Shown here one piece after another: positions 6,183 through 12,368 of a DNA stretch of 12,563 bases. The notes beneath the pieces were generated by a model. The model saw nothing but the letters and a program-made list of their open reading frames with translations. It searched no databases and was not told where the DNA came from. Origin of the DNA: Coriobacteriaceae bacterium (GTDB lineage Bacteria > Actinomycetota > Coriobacteriia > Coriobacteriales > Eggerthellaceae); NCBI GenBank assembly GCA_015062635.1, contig SUUF01000044.1:2690-15252 (forward strand), written 5' to 3'. Position numbers and translations under genes: made by a program. The stretch's first letter is position 1, and every line of letters starts with the position of its first letter.

Positions 6183-7337
6183 TTACTTCTTGTACTTCTT
6201 CACCAGCTGACGACCGGCGATGTAGCTCATGATTTCGGGGGTGCCACCGGCCATCTCGTAACCACGGAGGTCCTTCCAGATGCGACCGACGCGAACCTCG
6301 TCGGTGTAACCGAGCGCCGCGTAGATCTTCAGAGCGCGGTCGGCGACCTCGACGCACTTCGGGCAGGCGTAGTACTTCAGCAGCGAGCCCTCGATGCGGA
6401 CGGATTCGCCCTGGTCGAGCATCCACGTAACCTTGTACAGCATGGTGCGGACGTTCTGCAGGATGACTTCCATCTCGACGAGATGCTGCTGGATCTGGGC
6501 GATGTTGCCGATCGGCTTGCCGAATGCGATGCGCTCGGACGCATAAGCGGCGGCATCGTCCATCGCGGCCTGCGCCTGGCCAAGCGCCTGGGCGACAACG
6601 AGCACGCGCTCGAACTCGAACTTCTTCATCAGTAGCTTCCAGCCCTGGCCAGCCGGTCCGATGCGGTCTTCCTCATGCAGGACGACGTTGTCGAAGAACT
6701 GGTCGCAGAACGGCACGATCTCCTGGCCGATCTTGTGCAGCGTGCCGGTGGAATACCCGGGGAGGTCGTTCTTGACGAGCCAGAGCGAGTAGTTCTTGTT
6801 CTCGTAGGAGGGATCCTCGTCCTTGGCGATGACGACGGAATACACGGCATGCTCGCCGAGCGTGACCCAGGTCTTCTGGCCGTTCAGCAGGTAGGTGCCG
6901 TCGGGCTGCTTCACGGTGTGGCAGGTCATCGCGTTGTTGTCGGAACCGGCACCCGGCTCGGAAATGGAGGTGCAAGCGGCGATGAGGTTCTCCTGCTGCA
7001 CGACATCCATGATGAGGGCGGCCTGCTCGGGCGTTCCGAAGTCGATGATGTCCATGAGCGAGTTGATTTCGGTCTGGAAGGACATCACGGCGCCGCAGTA
7101 ATGGTGGAACTTTTCGCACATCAGCACGAGCGTGGTCTTGTCGCAGGGCACGCCGCCGACTTCCTCGGGCAGGCCCATGTACACGAAGCCGGCCTCGCGG
7201 TAGGCGGTGATAGCCTCCTGGTTGGGCTTGTGGTTGCGATACATTTCCTTGACTTGCTCGTCACTCCAATAGCGATCGGCATACTCCTTGATGCTTTCGA
7301 CCAAAAGCTCCTGCTCATCGGTGAAGTTGAAATCCAT
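6183..7337 (-). CDS. Acyl-CoA dehydrogenase family flavoprotein (YdiO/CaiA-like)
   Basis: A 384-aa FAD enzyme that oxidises an acyl-CoA, or reduces an enoyl-CoA, at the alpha-beta bond, exchanging electrons with ETF. Standard domains are an N-terminal helical part opening with MDFNFTDEQEL, FAD-site SISEPGAGSD at 124-133, LNGQKTWVT at 151-159, ERIAFGKPIG at 268-277, GYTDEVRV near 343-350 and GGTPEIM with putative catalytic Glu368. Remembered E. coli YdiO and CaiA share this opening, GSDNN (YdiO), ERIAFGKPIG and a GGxxEIM ending. CaiA works as a crotonobetainyl-CoA reductase, so a reductive role is possible here. The start at 7337 has a GGAAGG Shine-Dalgarno. A -10 TATACT lies at 7373-7378 and a terminator at 6094-6138. 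The substrate is unknown. No ETF or CoA-transferase gene is in the window. Confidence 0.93.
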   Translation of the reverse strand: MDFNFTDEQELLVESIKEYADRYWSDEQVKEMYRNHKPNQEAITAYREAGFVYMGLPEEVGGVPCDKTTLVLMCEKFHHYCGAVMSFQTEINSLMDIIDFGTPEQAALIMDVVQQENLIAACTSISEPGAGSDNNAMTCHTVKQPDGTYLLNGQKTWVTLGEHAVYSVVIAKDEDPSYENKNYSLWLVKNDLPGYSTGTLHKIGQEIVPFCDQFFDNVVLHEEDRIGPAGQGWKLLMKKFEFERVLVVAQALGQAQAAMDDAAAYASERIAFGKPIGNIAQIQQHLVEMEVILQNVRTMLYKVTWMLDQGESVRIEGSLLKYYACPKCVEVADRALKIYAALGYTDEVRVGRIWKDLRGYEMAGGTPEIMSYIAGRQLVKKYKK

Positions 7338-7372
7338 AAGCCCTTCCTTTCATGACGATAGGCAACGATAAA

Positions 7373-7378
7373 AGTATA
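7373..7378 (-). promoter_or_regulatory. -10 box for the acyl-CoA dehydrogenase gene
   Basis: TATACT on the minus strand matches TATAAT at five of six positions. It lies 35 nt upstream of the ATG, which leaves room for a short leader with Shine-Dalgarno. The region upstream has no TTGACA-like -35, which would fit an activator-dependent promoter. A T-N11-A dyad is centred about 68 bp further upstream. Confidence 0.5.
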
Positions 7379-7435
7379 CGCGCGCGACTTTCCCGCCATC
7401 GATGCAGAAAGAAACCTGTTTAATTCAGGCAGCGC

Positions 7436-7450
7436 ATAGTTTGCGCCTAT
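7436..7450. promoter_or_regulatory. LysR-type dyad upstream of the acyl-CoA dehydrogenase gene
   Basis: ATAG-N7-CTAT is a perfect dyad with the T-N11-A spacing typical of LysR-type binding sites. It is centred at 7443, roughly 75 bp upstream of the expected transcription start, near where LysR activators bind. It overlaps a second inverted repeat, GCGCA-N5-TGCGC (7432-7446). TGCGCCTAT (7442-7450) recurs at 10150-10158 before the aroE-like gene. Confidence 0.4.
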
Positions 7451-7491
7451 CAGATGCAGAAAATGGGTGAGGGCGTTCCCCAAAGCATGCC

Positions 7492-7971
7492 CTACGCCTT
7501 CGTGACGACCTCCACGAAGAATCCGAGCTGTTCAACGGTGTCGTAGTAGGTTCCCTTGCCGCCGGGATGCACGAACGATTTCACCTCTTGGTAGCGCTCG
7601 ATGCCGCGTTCTTGCATGAGCCGGGTCACGACGTCGTTGTCCTCGACGTCGGTGAAGCGCACGTGATGCAATGCATGCTTGCTGCCCGAGGTTTCGTTCA
7701 GGAAATCGCGCCAAATGCTCGTGTCGCCAAGCGGCTGGATGAATTCGAGCTGCACGCCGAAGTAATCGTAGTTCGCGATGCGCGCGGGAGCGTCGATGAC
7801 CTGGCCGCGATAGAGCGTGCCGGCAAATGCCGCTTCGAACAGCGTGTCGGGCTCGAGCCCGAACACCGCCCGCATGCCTTCCATCTTCGCATCGAGGTCG
7901 GCCACCACCAGCCCCACCTGCACCACGCTCGTCAGCACGTCGGTGAGCTTCAACGCCTCGTCAGCCCGCAT
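7492..7971 (-). CDS. VOC (glyoxalase/methylmalonyl-CoA epimerase-like) protein
   Basis: A 159-aa cytoplasmic protein with two beta-alpha-beta-beta-beta VOC units: VVQVGLVVADLDAKM at about 16-30 and ALHHVRFTDVEDND at 100-113. Layout and size fit methylmalonyl-CoA epimerase-like members. Probable ligand positions are Gln18 (usually His), Glu76 in VQLEFIQP, His102 or His103, and Glu154 in FFVEVV. The changed first ligand means the metal and reaction cannot be assumed. The start at 7971 has GGGGGAA just upstream. It lies 51 bp after the TPR gene and 154 bp before the acyl-CoA dehydrogenase, all in one direction with no clear terminator between, so partial co-transcription is likely. Action on a CoA thioester is an inference from that neighbour. 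Confidence 0.8.
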   Translation of the reverse strand: MRADEALKLTDVLTSVVQVGLVVADLDAKMEGMRAVFGLEPDTLFEAAFAGTLYRGQVIDAPARIANYDYFGVQLEFIQPLGDTSIWRDFLNETSGSKHALHHVRFTDVEDNDVVTRLMQERGIERYQEVKSFVHPGGKGTYYDTVEQLGFFVEVVTKA

Positions 7972-8022
7972 CGTTCCCCCTTCGAAGACCCGATTTCCGG
8001 TTTCCTGGTTCCGATTTCCGTA

Positions 8023-9000
8023 TTACCCCAGTTCAGCAAGGCGCGCTTCAATGGCCGCCGCCTGTTCGCGTAGGGGTGCCGTCGCTGTGGCGAGTTCGGC
8101 CTCGAGCTGCTCGGCCTTCTCGCGCGTGTCGGCAATCTTGCGGGTAAGGTCCTGGCGCTTGAACACCTTGTACGACTTGGTGGCCTCGAGCTGCCGCTCG
8201 AGCTCTTCGAGCTGCTGCGCGTACACCACCCGATTCGACTGGCCCTCGACGCTCACGAGCTCGTTCTTGCACGTCGCCAGCAATTCCATGAGCTCGGCCT
8301 TCTCGTCATCGGGCGAAAGCAAGCCGGTTGCAACCCGTTCCGCGAGCGCATCGCGACGCGACCGCACGTCGTCGAGAAGCTCGCCGGTATGCTGTTCCTG
8401 CCGTGCCCGCTCGCGCTGCAAGCGCCCGTCGAGCGCCTTTTGGAAGGTGTCGCCATAGCTTTCCTTCCCATTGAGCGAGGCGTAGGCGGTGTACACCAGG
8501 CGATCTCCCGGCATGACGCCCATCTTCGAGCGCAGGCACAGGTTGTTCACCAGCGTCACCTCGCCTTCAATCAGCGCTGCGCTCAAATACGGAATCTCCT
8601 CGAGCATCCGCTTCCAGTCCATCATCGTCGCATGCAGCTGCTTTGCGGCGGTATACGACGGCATCATCATCTCCGATTCCAGCACATGCGCAATCTGCTT
8701 CTTGCGCGCCGTGTATATCTCGGCGGCGGCATCGTAGCGCTGGCTTTCGGGAATCAGGCCAAGGGCATGCGCCGCCGAATCGATAGCGAAATCGAAATCC
8801 AGCACATACAGCTTGGCATCCCAGCCGCCAAATTTTGCAAGCAGATCCCACGCCCGGGCATTGTTCGGGTCGGCATCCAACGCCTCGCGGCACAAATCGG
8901 CAACCGCCGTGGAATCGTCGGCCTCATACGCCGCCTGTGCCTTGTCCAAAAGATCGTCGACCTGCTGGGTCATGTGGAGATCGAGCCCTTCGGCCACCAT
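8023..9000 (-). CDS. TPR-like/coiled-coil protein of unknown function
   Basis: I do not recognise a characterised family for this 325-aa protein. Residues 14-50 look like a TPR unit (QAAYEADDSTAVADLCREAL then DPNN and an Ala/Trp-rich helix). Residues 60-180 are helical with aromatic residues and a Met-Met-Met stretch at 111-113. Residues 186-222 and 232-325 are rich in Glu, Arg, Lys, Leu and Ala with heptad-like spacing, so a long coiled coil is expected. No signal peptide or membrane segment is seen, so it is probably cytoplasmic. The start at 9000 has a strong GGAGGAAGG Shine-Dalgarno. It heads the run toward the VOC and acyl-CoA dehydrogenase genes and is divergent from the LysR gene, the usual position of a LysR target. 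A scaffold or regulatory role is only a guess. Confidence 0.8.
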   Translation of the reverse strand: MVAEGLDLHMTQQVDDLLDKAQAAYEADDSTAVADLCREALDADPNNARAWDLLAKFGGWDAKLYVLDFDFAIDSAAHALGLIPESQRYDAAAEIYTARKKQIAHVLESEMMMPSYTAAKQLHATMMDWKRMLEEIPYLSAALIEGEVTLVNNLCLRSKMGVMPGDRLVYTAYASLNGKESYGDTFQKALDGRLQRERARQEQHTGELLDDVRSRRDALAERVATGLLSPDDEKAELMELLATCKNELVSVEGQSNRVVYAQQLEELERQLEATKSYKVFKRQDLTRKIADTREKAEQLEAELATATAPLREQAAAIEARLAELG

Positions 9001-9089
9001 ATGCCTTCCTCCCGCGATTCAACGATTGCCAGTGAACGATATAGTACCGCGCATTGCGCCAGCCGGGGAACGGAAGGCGCTTTAATTGC

Positions 9090-9102
9090 TTGTATATATC
9101 AA
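9090..9102. promoter_or_regulatory. LysR-type T-N11-A box between the LysR gene and its divergent neighbour
   Basis: TTGTATATATCAA is a near-perfect 13-bp dyad (TTG-N7-CAA) with T-N11-A spacing, set in the AT-rich 9081-9215 stretch between the TPR gene (start 9000) and the LysR gene (start 9221). LysR regulators classically bind here to control themselves and the divergent gene. Only the pattern and position support the call. Confidence 0.45.
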
Positions 9103-9207
9103 CCTACTACTGTATTTTCTTATACGCAATCAATTCATTTTGGCCGGTTTTTGCTCGGAACTAATACCGTACACGGATAATTATCTGCCGCTCCTATTCA
9201 TCAGACG

Positions 9208-9213
9208 TATAAT
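9208..9213 (+). promoter_or_regulatory. -10 box of a probable leaderless promoter for the LysR gene
   Basis: A perfect TATAAT ends 7 nt before the ATG at 9221. This spacing puts the transcription start at the start codon. No Shine-Dalgarno is present (the seven bases are TTCCGTC). A -35 match is not evident. Confidence 0.6.
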
Positions 9214-9220
9214 TTCCGTC

Positions 9221-10117
9221 ATGGAACTGCAGCAGTTGGAATACTTTTGCGTGATTGCGGAATGCGAGAATCTCACGAAGGCCGCTCAGCGGCTCCATGT
9301 CTCGCAGCCTTCCCTCAGCCGCAGCCTGCACGCCCTCGAAGATGAACTTGGCACGCGGCTGTTCGACCGCGTGGGCCGCAACATCGTGCTCAACGATGCC
9401 GGCCGCATCGCGCTCGAACGCACGTTGGGCGTGCTCGATTCCACTGACACCATCAAGCGCGACATCGAGGCGTTCATCCATGACAAGAACCAGGCGGTGA
9501 ACTTCTACACACCGGTGCCCATGGGCGACAACGAAAGCGTGCTCATCGGCTTCAAACGCCAATATCCCGATGTGTATCTGCGCGTGGGCTCGTACAACAC
9601 CACCTATTCCGAGCGTCTGAAGATGTTCCGCCCCGACATCACGTTCTTCGCAAGCCCCATCGTGCACCGCGAACCCAACTACCTGATGCTCGGCGAAGAG
9701 GATATCGTGCTCGCCGTCTCGCACAAGAACCCGCTTTCGAAATGCGAATCGGTGGCACTGCGTGACCTCGCCAACGAACCGTTCACCAGCCTGTTGCCGG
9801 GCACGCTCTACGATATCATCGAGAGCATGTACCTCGAAGCCGGCTTCAAGCCGAACGTGGTAATCGAGGAACAGGATTTCGCGCGCAACATCGCCTATGT
9901 CGCCGAGGATTTCGGCGTGACGCTCGCGCCCGCCATCACCTGGTTCGGCAAAAAAGATCGCGGCGTGGCGAGAATTCCGCTCAACGACATCCACCGCAAG
10001 CGCTACCTCTACCTGAAGTGGCCCGAAAACACGGTGATGAACTGGGCGACCTTGCGTTTCAGGGACTACCTCATCAACCATTTCAACACCGAATACGGCT
10101 TTAACTGCTCTCTCTAA
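9221..10117 (+). CDS. LysR-family transcriptional regulator
   Basis: A 298-aa LTTR of standard length. The N-terminal winged helix-turn-helix opens with the typical MELQQLEYF, with recognition region NLTKAAQRLHVSQPSLSRSL at 17-36 and ALEDELGTRLFDR at 38-50. Residues 90-298 form the effector-binding domain (MGDNESVLIGFKRQYPDVYL at 101-120, DIVLAVSHKNPL at 161-172). A longer in-frame reading from a TTG at 9086 is rejected: it would cross the promoter region and the canonical start matches ATG 9221. The gene is divergent from the TPR/VOC/acyl-CoA dehydrogenase run and precedes the aroE-like gene. Dyads of LysR type occur before all three transcription units, suggesting local control. The inducer is unknown. 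Quinate, shikimate or a pathway intermediate would fit the neighbours. Confidence 0.94.
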   Translation: MELQQLEYFCVIAECENLTKAAQRLHVSQPSLSRSLHALEDELGTRLFDRVGRNIVLNDAGRIALERTLGVLDSTDTIKRDIEAFIHDKNQAVNFYTPVPMGDNESVLIGFKRQYPDVYLRVGSYNTTYSERLKMFRPDITFFASPIVHREPNYLMLGEEDIVLAVSHKNPLSKCESVALRDLANEPFTSLLPGTLYDIIESMYLEAGFKPNVVIEEQDFARNIAYVAEDFGVTLAPAITWFGKKDRGVARIPLNDIHRKRYLYLKWPENTVMNWATLRFRDYLINHFNTEYGFNCSL

Positions 10118-10124
10118 CTGGCGC

Positions 10125-10243
10125 CGGCGCGAATGATGCGCCGATTGCATGCGCCTATTCACTAGGCGAATAACGGGCGTTGGATACCCGTATCATTCCT
10201 ATGGGCGCCCATGTCATATCCTATGCACATGGACAATTATTGT
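10125..10243. promoter_or_regulatory. Dyad-rich control region upstream of the aroE-like gene
   Basis: Elements in order are a hairpin CGGCGC-N7-GCGCCG (10125-10143) without a T-run; two direct ATGCGCC-N-ATT copies starting at 10136 and 10149; TATTC-N7-GAATA (10156-10172), a LysR-type dyad with T-N11-A core, overlapped by CGCCT-N7-AGGCG (10152-10168); the perfect palindrome ATGGGCGCCCAT (10201-10212); and ACAATTATTGT (10233-10243). A tentative promoter is ATGTCA (10211-10216) with AATTAT (10235-10240) at 18-bp spacing. Confidence 0.45.
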
Positions 10244-10264
10244 TCGTCTACAGAAAGGATAGAC

Positions 10265-11146
10265 ATGGCATCCCAAGCGAAATTCATCAGCGGACACACT
10301 CACCTCATCAGCCTCATCGGCAACCCCATCCGCCACTCCAAGTCGCCGGTCACGCACAGCGTCTCGTTCGAGAAGCTGGGCGTCGATGCCGTTTACCTGG
10401 CCTTCAACATTGGCCCCGAAGACCTGCCCGACGTGCTGAACGCCATGCGCCGCATGGACGGCTGGGATGGCTCCAACGTGACCATGCCTTGCAAGCAGGC
10501 CGTTATCCAGTACCTTGACGGCCTGGGCGACGCTGCCGAGCTCATGGGCGCGGTGAACGTCATCCAGAAGACCGAGGACGGCAAGCTCATCGGCCAGAAC
10601 ACCGATGGCGCCGGCTTCTGGGAGAACATGCGCAAGCATGGAGTCGACCCGACGGGCAAGACCGTCACCGTCCTCGGCCCCGGCGGTGCCGGTTCGGCCA
10701 TCTGGGTGCAGGGCGCCCTCGACGGCGCCGCGAAGATCCACATCTTCGCCCGCCAGGACGGCCCGTCCTACAAGCATACGCAGGAGCTTCTGCCCAACGT
10801 CATCGAGAAGACCGGCTGCGACGTGCAGCTGCACCCCTTCGAGGACGCCGAGGCCATGAAGGCCGCCATCGCCGAGAGCGACATCCTGGCCAACGCCACC
10901 CCGGTCGGCATGGGCGACGGCAGCACCGACACCCCGGTCCCGGCCGAGTTCATCAAGGAAGGCATGGTCGTCGGCGACGCCATCTACTTCCCGCTGATGA
11001 CGCAACTGCTGCAGAACGCAGAAGCCAAGGGCTGCCAGGTCGTCACCGGCATCGGCATGATGAACGAGCAGGCCGCAGTTGGCGAGAAGTTCTGGTACGG
11101 CGTCGATATGCCCATCGACGAGGTTACCGCCGAGCTGAACGCCTAA
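10265..11146 (+). CDS. aroE: Shikimate/quinate 5-dehydrogenase (AroE/YdiB family)
   Basis: NAD(P)-dependent oxidoreductase interconverting shikimate and 3-dehydroshikimate, possibly also quinate and 3-dehydroquinate. It is 293 aa, slightly longer than typical AroE (about 270-280) and near YdiB (288). Motifs are GNPIRHSKSP at 19-28 (substrate serines), NVTMPCKQ at 71-78 with catalytic Lys77, GAVNVI near 95-100, NTDGAGF at 112-118 with Asp114, Rossmann GPGGAGSA at 138-145, NATPVGM at 210-216 and GIGMMNEQA ending at 270. MPxKQ, AxxQGALDG and the end of beta-2 (FARQD, Asp165) resemble remembered YdiB more than biosynthetic AroE (IPxKE, NRT), suggesting NAD use and quinate/shikimate breadth. The start is set by AAAGGA at 10254-10259; the in-frame ATG at 10211 lacks one. 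Follows the LysR gene; strong terminator downstream. Confidence 0.92.
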   Translation: MASQAKFISGHTHLISLIGNPIRHSKSPVTHSVSFEKLGVDAVYLAFNIGPEDLPDVLNAMRRMDGWDGSNVTMPCKQAVIQYLDGLGDAAELMGAVNVIQKTEDGKLIGQNTDGAGFWENMRKHGVDPTGKTVTVLGPGGAGSAIWVQGALDGAAKIHIFARQDGPSYKHTQELLPNVIEKTGCDVQLHPFEDAEAMKAAIAESDILANATPVGMGDGSTDTPVPAEFIKEGMVVGDAIYFPLMTQLLQNAEAKGCQVVTGIGMMNEQAAVGEKFWYGVDMPIDEVTAELNA

Positions 11147-11168
11147 CTTCTTCGAGAAGCCTTTCTCC

Positions 11169-11207
11169 AAAAGGCCTTCCCCCACCGCAGAGGGGGAAGG
11201 CCTTTTT
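11169..11207 (+). terminator. Rho-independent terminator of the aroE-like gene
   Basis: A perfect 15-bp stem, AAAAGGCCTTCCCCC (11169-11183) with GGGGGAAGGCCTTTT (11192-11206), has an 8-nt loop and ends in a run of five T. It starts 23 nt after the stop codon. The four A on the left could give weak termination on the minus strand as well. Confidence 0.95.
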
Positions 11208-11243
11208 GCCTTTGCGCACCAATCTTCCGGGTTTCGGCGATGC

Positions 11244-11316
11244 CCCAGGTTCGCCGGAAAGCCCCAGGTTCGCCGGGCACGGTCGCAAGGAAGACCAGAG
11301 GGCCCAGGTTCGCCGG
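11244..11316. repeat. Three direct copies of a 14-bp motif
   Basis: CCCAGGTTCGCCGG occurs at 11244-11257, 11263-11276 and 11303-11316 (offsets 19 and 40 bp). The second and third copies share 19 bases (11263-11281 and 11303-11321). Function unknown; an iterated protein-binding site or repeat debris are both possible. Confidence 0.7.
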
Positions 11317-11324
11317 GCACGACA

Positions 11325-11429
11325 GCGAGACGCAAGGAGAGCCCCCAGATTCCCGTGAAAGCGAGGCGAAGCGTGCTTTGCACGTGAGCCGAGCTTGGAA
11401 CGGGAAGATAGGGGCTCTCCTTGCGTCGC
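11325..11429. repeat. Large inverted repeat with internal hairpin
   Basis: CGCAAGGAGAGCCCC (11331-11345) pairs perfectly with GGGGCTCTCCTTGCG (11411-11425). TTCCCGT (11350-11356) pairs with ACGGGAA (11400-11406), separated by a 4-nt mismatched step. Inside, CGTGC-TTT-GCACG forms a small hairpin (11372-11384). The 105-bp unit could be a miniature mobile element with terminal inverted repeats or a structured RNA. A short direct CAGCG occurs on both edges (11323-11327, 11429-11433) but is not cleanly placed as a target duplication. Confidence 0.7.
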
Positions 11430-11441
11430 AGCGGCGATTGG

Positions 11442-11465
11442 TCCGACGTTCGTCAGAACGTCGGA
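11442..11465 (-). terminator. Hairpin after the SDR gene, possible terminator
   Basis: A perfect 10-bp stem, TCCGACGTTC with GAACGTCGGA, has a GTCA loop 8 nt beyond the SDR stop codon, extendable by four pairs with one bulge. No T-run follows on the minus strand (CCAATCGCC), so it may stabilise the 3' end or act with Rho rather than terminate alone. Confidence 0.45.
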
Positions 11466-11473
11466 ACCATAGG

Positions 11474-12241
11474 TTAATCGACCTGAATGTTCAGGGGCTT
11501 CAGGCCGTTTACCACGAAACCGCCATCGACCACGAGGTTCGCGCCGTTGATGTAGCCCGCATCAGGCGACGACAGGAAGAACACGGCATTCGCGATGTCC
11601 TCGACCTCGCCCAGGTGACCCAGCGGAATGGCGCCCACACGCGACTCGTACACGCCGGGCTTCTCGTAGAACGCCTTGTTGATATCGGTGAGCAACAAGC
11701 CCGGGCACACGGAATTGCAGCGCACGTTGTTCTCGCCCCACTGAATGGCCGTCTGCTTCGTCAGCATGATGATGGCGGCCTTCGTGGCCGAATACGCACC
11801 GGTGTGCTTGCCCGGCTCCATGCCGCTCGTCGACGACATGTTCACGATGGCGCCGCCGCGCCCGAACATCTCGACGCCGAACACCTGCGTGCAGAAAAAG
11901 GTGCCGTTTACGTTGATGTCAAACGCGCGCTTCCAGTCGGCTTCGGGAATGTTCTCGAGCAGGTTCGGCTTCGGCACCACGCCGGCGTTGTTCACAAGCA
12001 CATCCACACACCCGAAACGCTCGAGCACCTGGGCTTTCGCCGCCTCGACGTCGGCCTTGTCGGTGATGTTGCACTTCACCACCAGCGCGTCCTCGATCTC
12101 GCCCGCCCATTCCATGGCGGCATCGTAAAGCACGTCGAGTATGGCAACCTTATCGCCATTGGCCAGGAACCGCTTCGCGATGGCCTGCCCGATGCCGCGC
12201 GCGGCTCCGGTAATGACAACCACCCGCCCGGTGTTTTCCAT
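11474..12241 (-). CDS. Short-chain dehydrogenase/reductase (classical SDR)
   Basis: NAD(P)-dependent oxidoreductase of 255 aa, the classical SDR length, cytoplasmic. Visible are the cofactor motif TGAARGIG at 11-18, Asp36 at the end of beta-2 (favours NAD), NNAG at 84-87, and the tetrad Asn110, Ser137 in NMSSTSG, Tyr150 and Lys154 in YSATK, with GGF near the C-terminus. The start at 12241 has an ideal AAAGGAGG 6 nt upstream. An upstream in-frame ATG at 12277 lacks such support. The substrate cannot be read from sequence; FabG-like, sugar-alcohol, and 2-hydroxycyclohexanecarboxyl-CoA dehydrogenases (BadH, also SDR) share this form. It follows the TRAP-type binding protein in the same direction, behind a terminator, and has no obvious promoter, so read-through expression is possible. 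Confidence 0.93.
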   Translation of the reverse strand: MENTGRVVVITGAARGIGQAIAKRFLANGDKVAILDVLYDAAMEWAGEIEDALVVKCNITDKADVEAAKAQVLERFGCVDVLVNNAGVVPKPNLLENIPEADWKRAFDINVNGTFFCTQVFGVEMFGRGGAIVNMSSTSGMEPGKHTGAYSATKAAIIMLTKQTAIQWGENNVRCNSVCPGLLLTDINKAFYEKPGVYESRVGAIPLGHLGEVEDIANAVFFLSSPDAGYINGANLVVDGGFVVNGLKPLNIQVD

Positions 12242-12306
12242 TAGTGTCCTCCTTTCAGAGACGTGCCCGAACCGCATTCAGGGGAAAGGGCGCTTCGAGC
12301 ACATTC

Positions 12307-12337
12307 AAAAAATGGGGCCAGGTTTCCCCGGCCCCAT
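12307..12337 (-). terminator. Rho-independent terminator of the TRAP-type binding protein gene
   Basis: ATGGGGCC (12312-12319) pairs with GGCCCCAT (12330-12337) around a 10-nt loop. On the minus strand a run of six T follows (complement of 12307-12312). It lies 31 nt after the stop at 12369 and upstream of the SDR start, so it could attenuate read-through into the SDR gene. Confidence 0.85.
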
Positions 12338-12368
12338 TCGGTTCGCGTACGCTTACGTAAGTAATTGC

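Larger units (their letters stand above)
11147..11473. other. 327-bp convergent gap between the aroE-like and SDR genes
   Basis: No credible gene. It is almost filled with structure: the aroE-like terminator (11169-11207), three copies of CCCAGGTTCGCCGG (11244-11316), a large inverted repeat (11325-11429) and a 10-bp hairpin (11442-11465) next to the SDR stop codon. Confidence 0.7.

Noticed and set aside
9086..9220. N-terminal extension of the LysR protein from TTG 9086
   Set aside because: Hydrophobic, AT-rich stretch overlapping the TATAAT box and T-N11-A dyad; canonical LTTR start is at 9221.
9194..10162. 322-codon open frame antisense to the LysR gene
   Set aside because: Shadow frame; the sense strand has a canonical LTTR of standard length.
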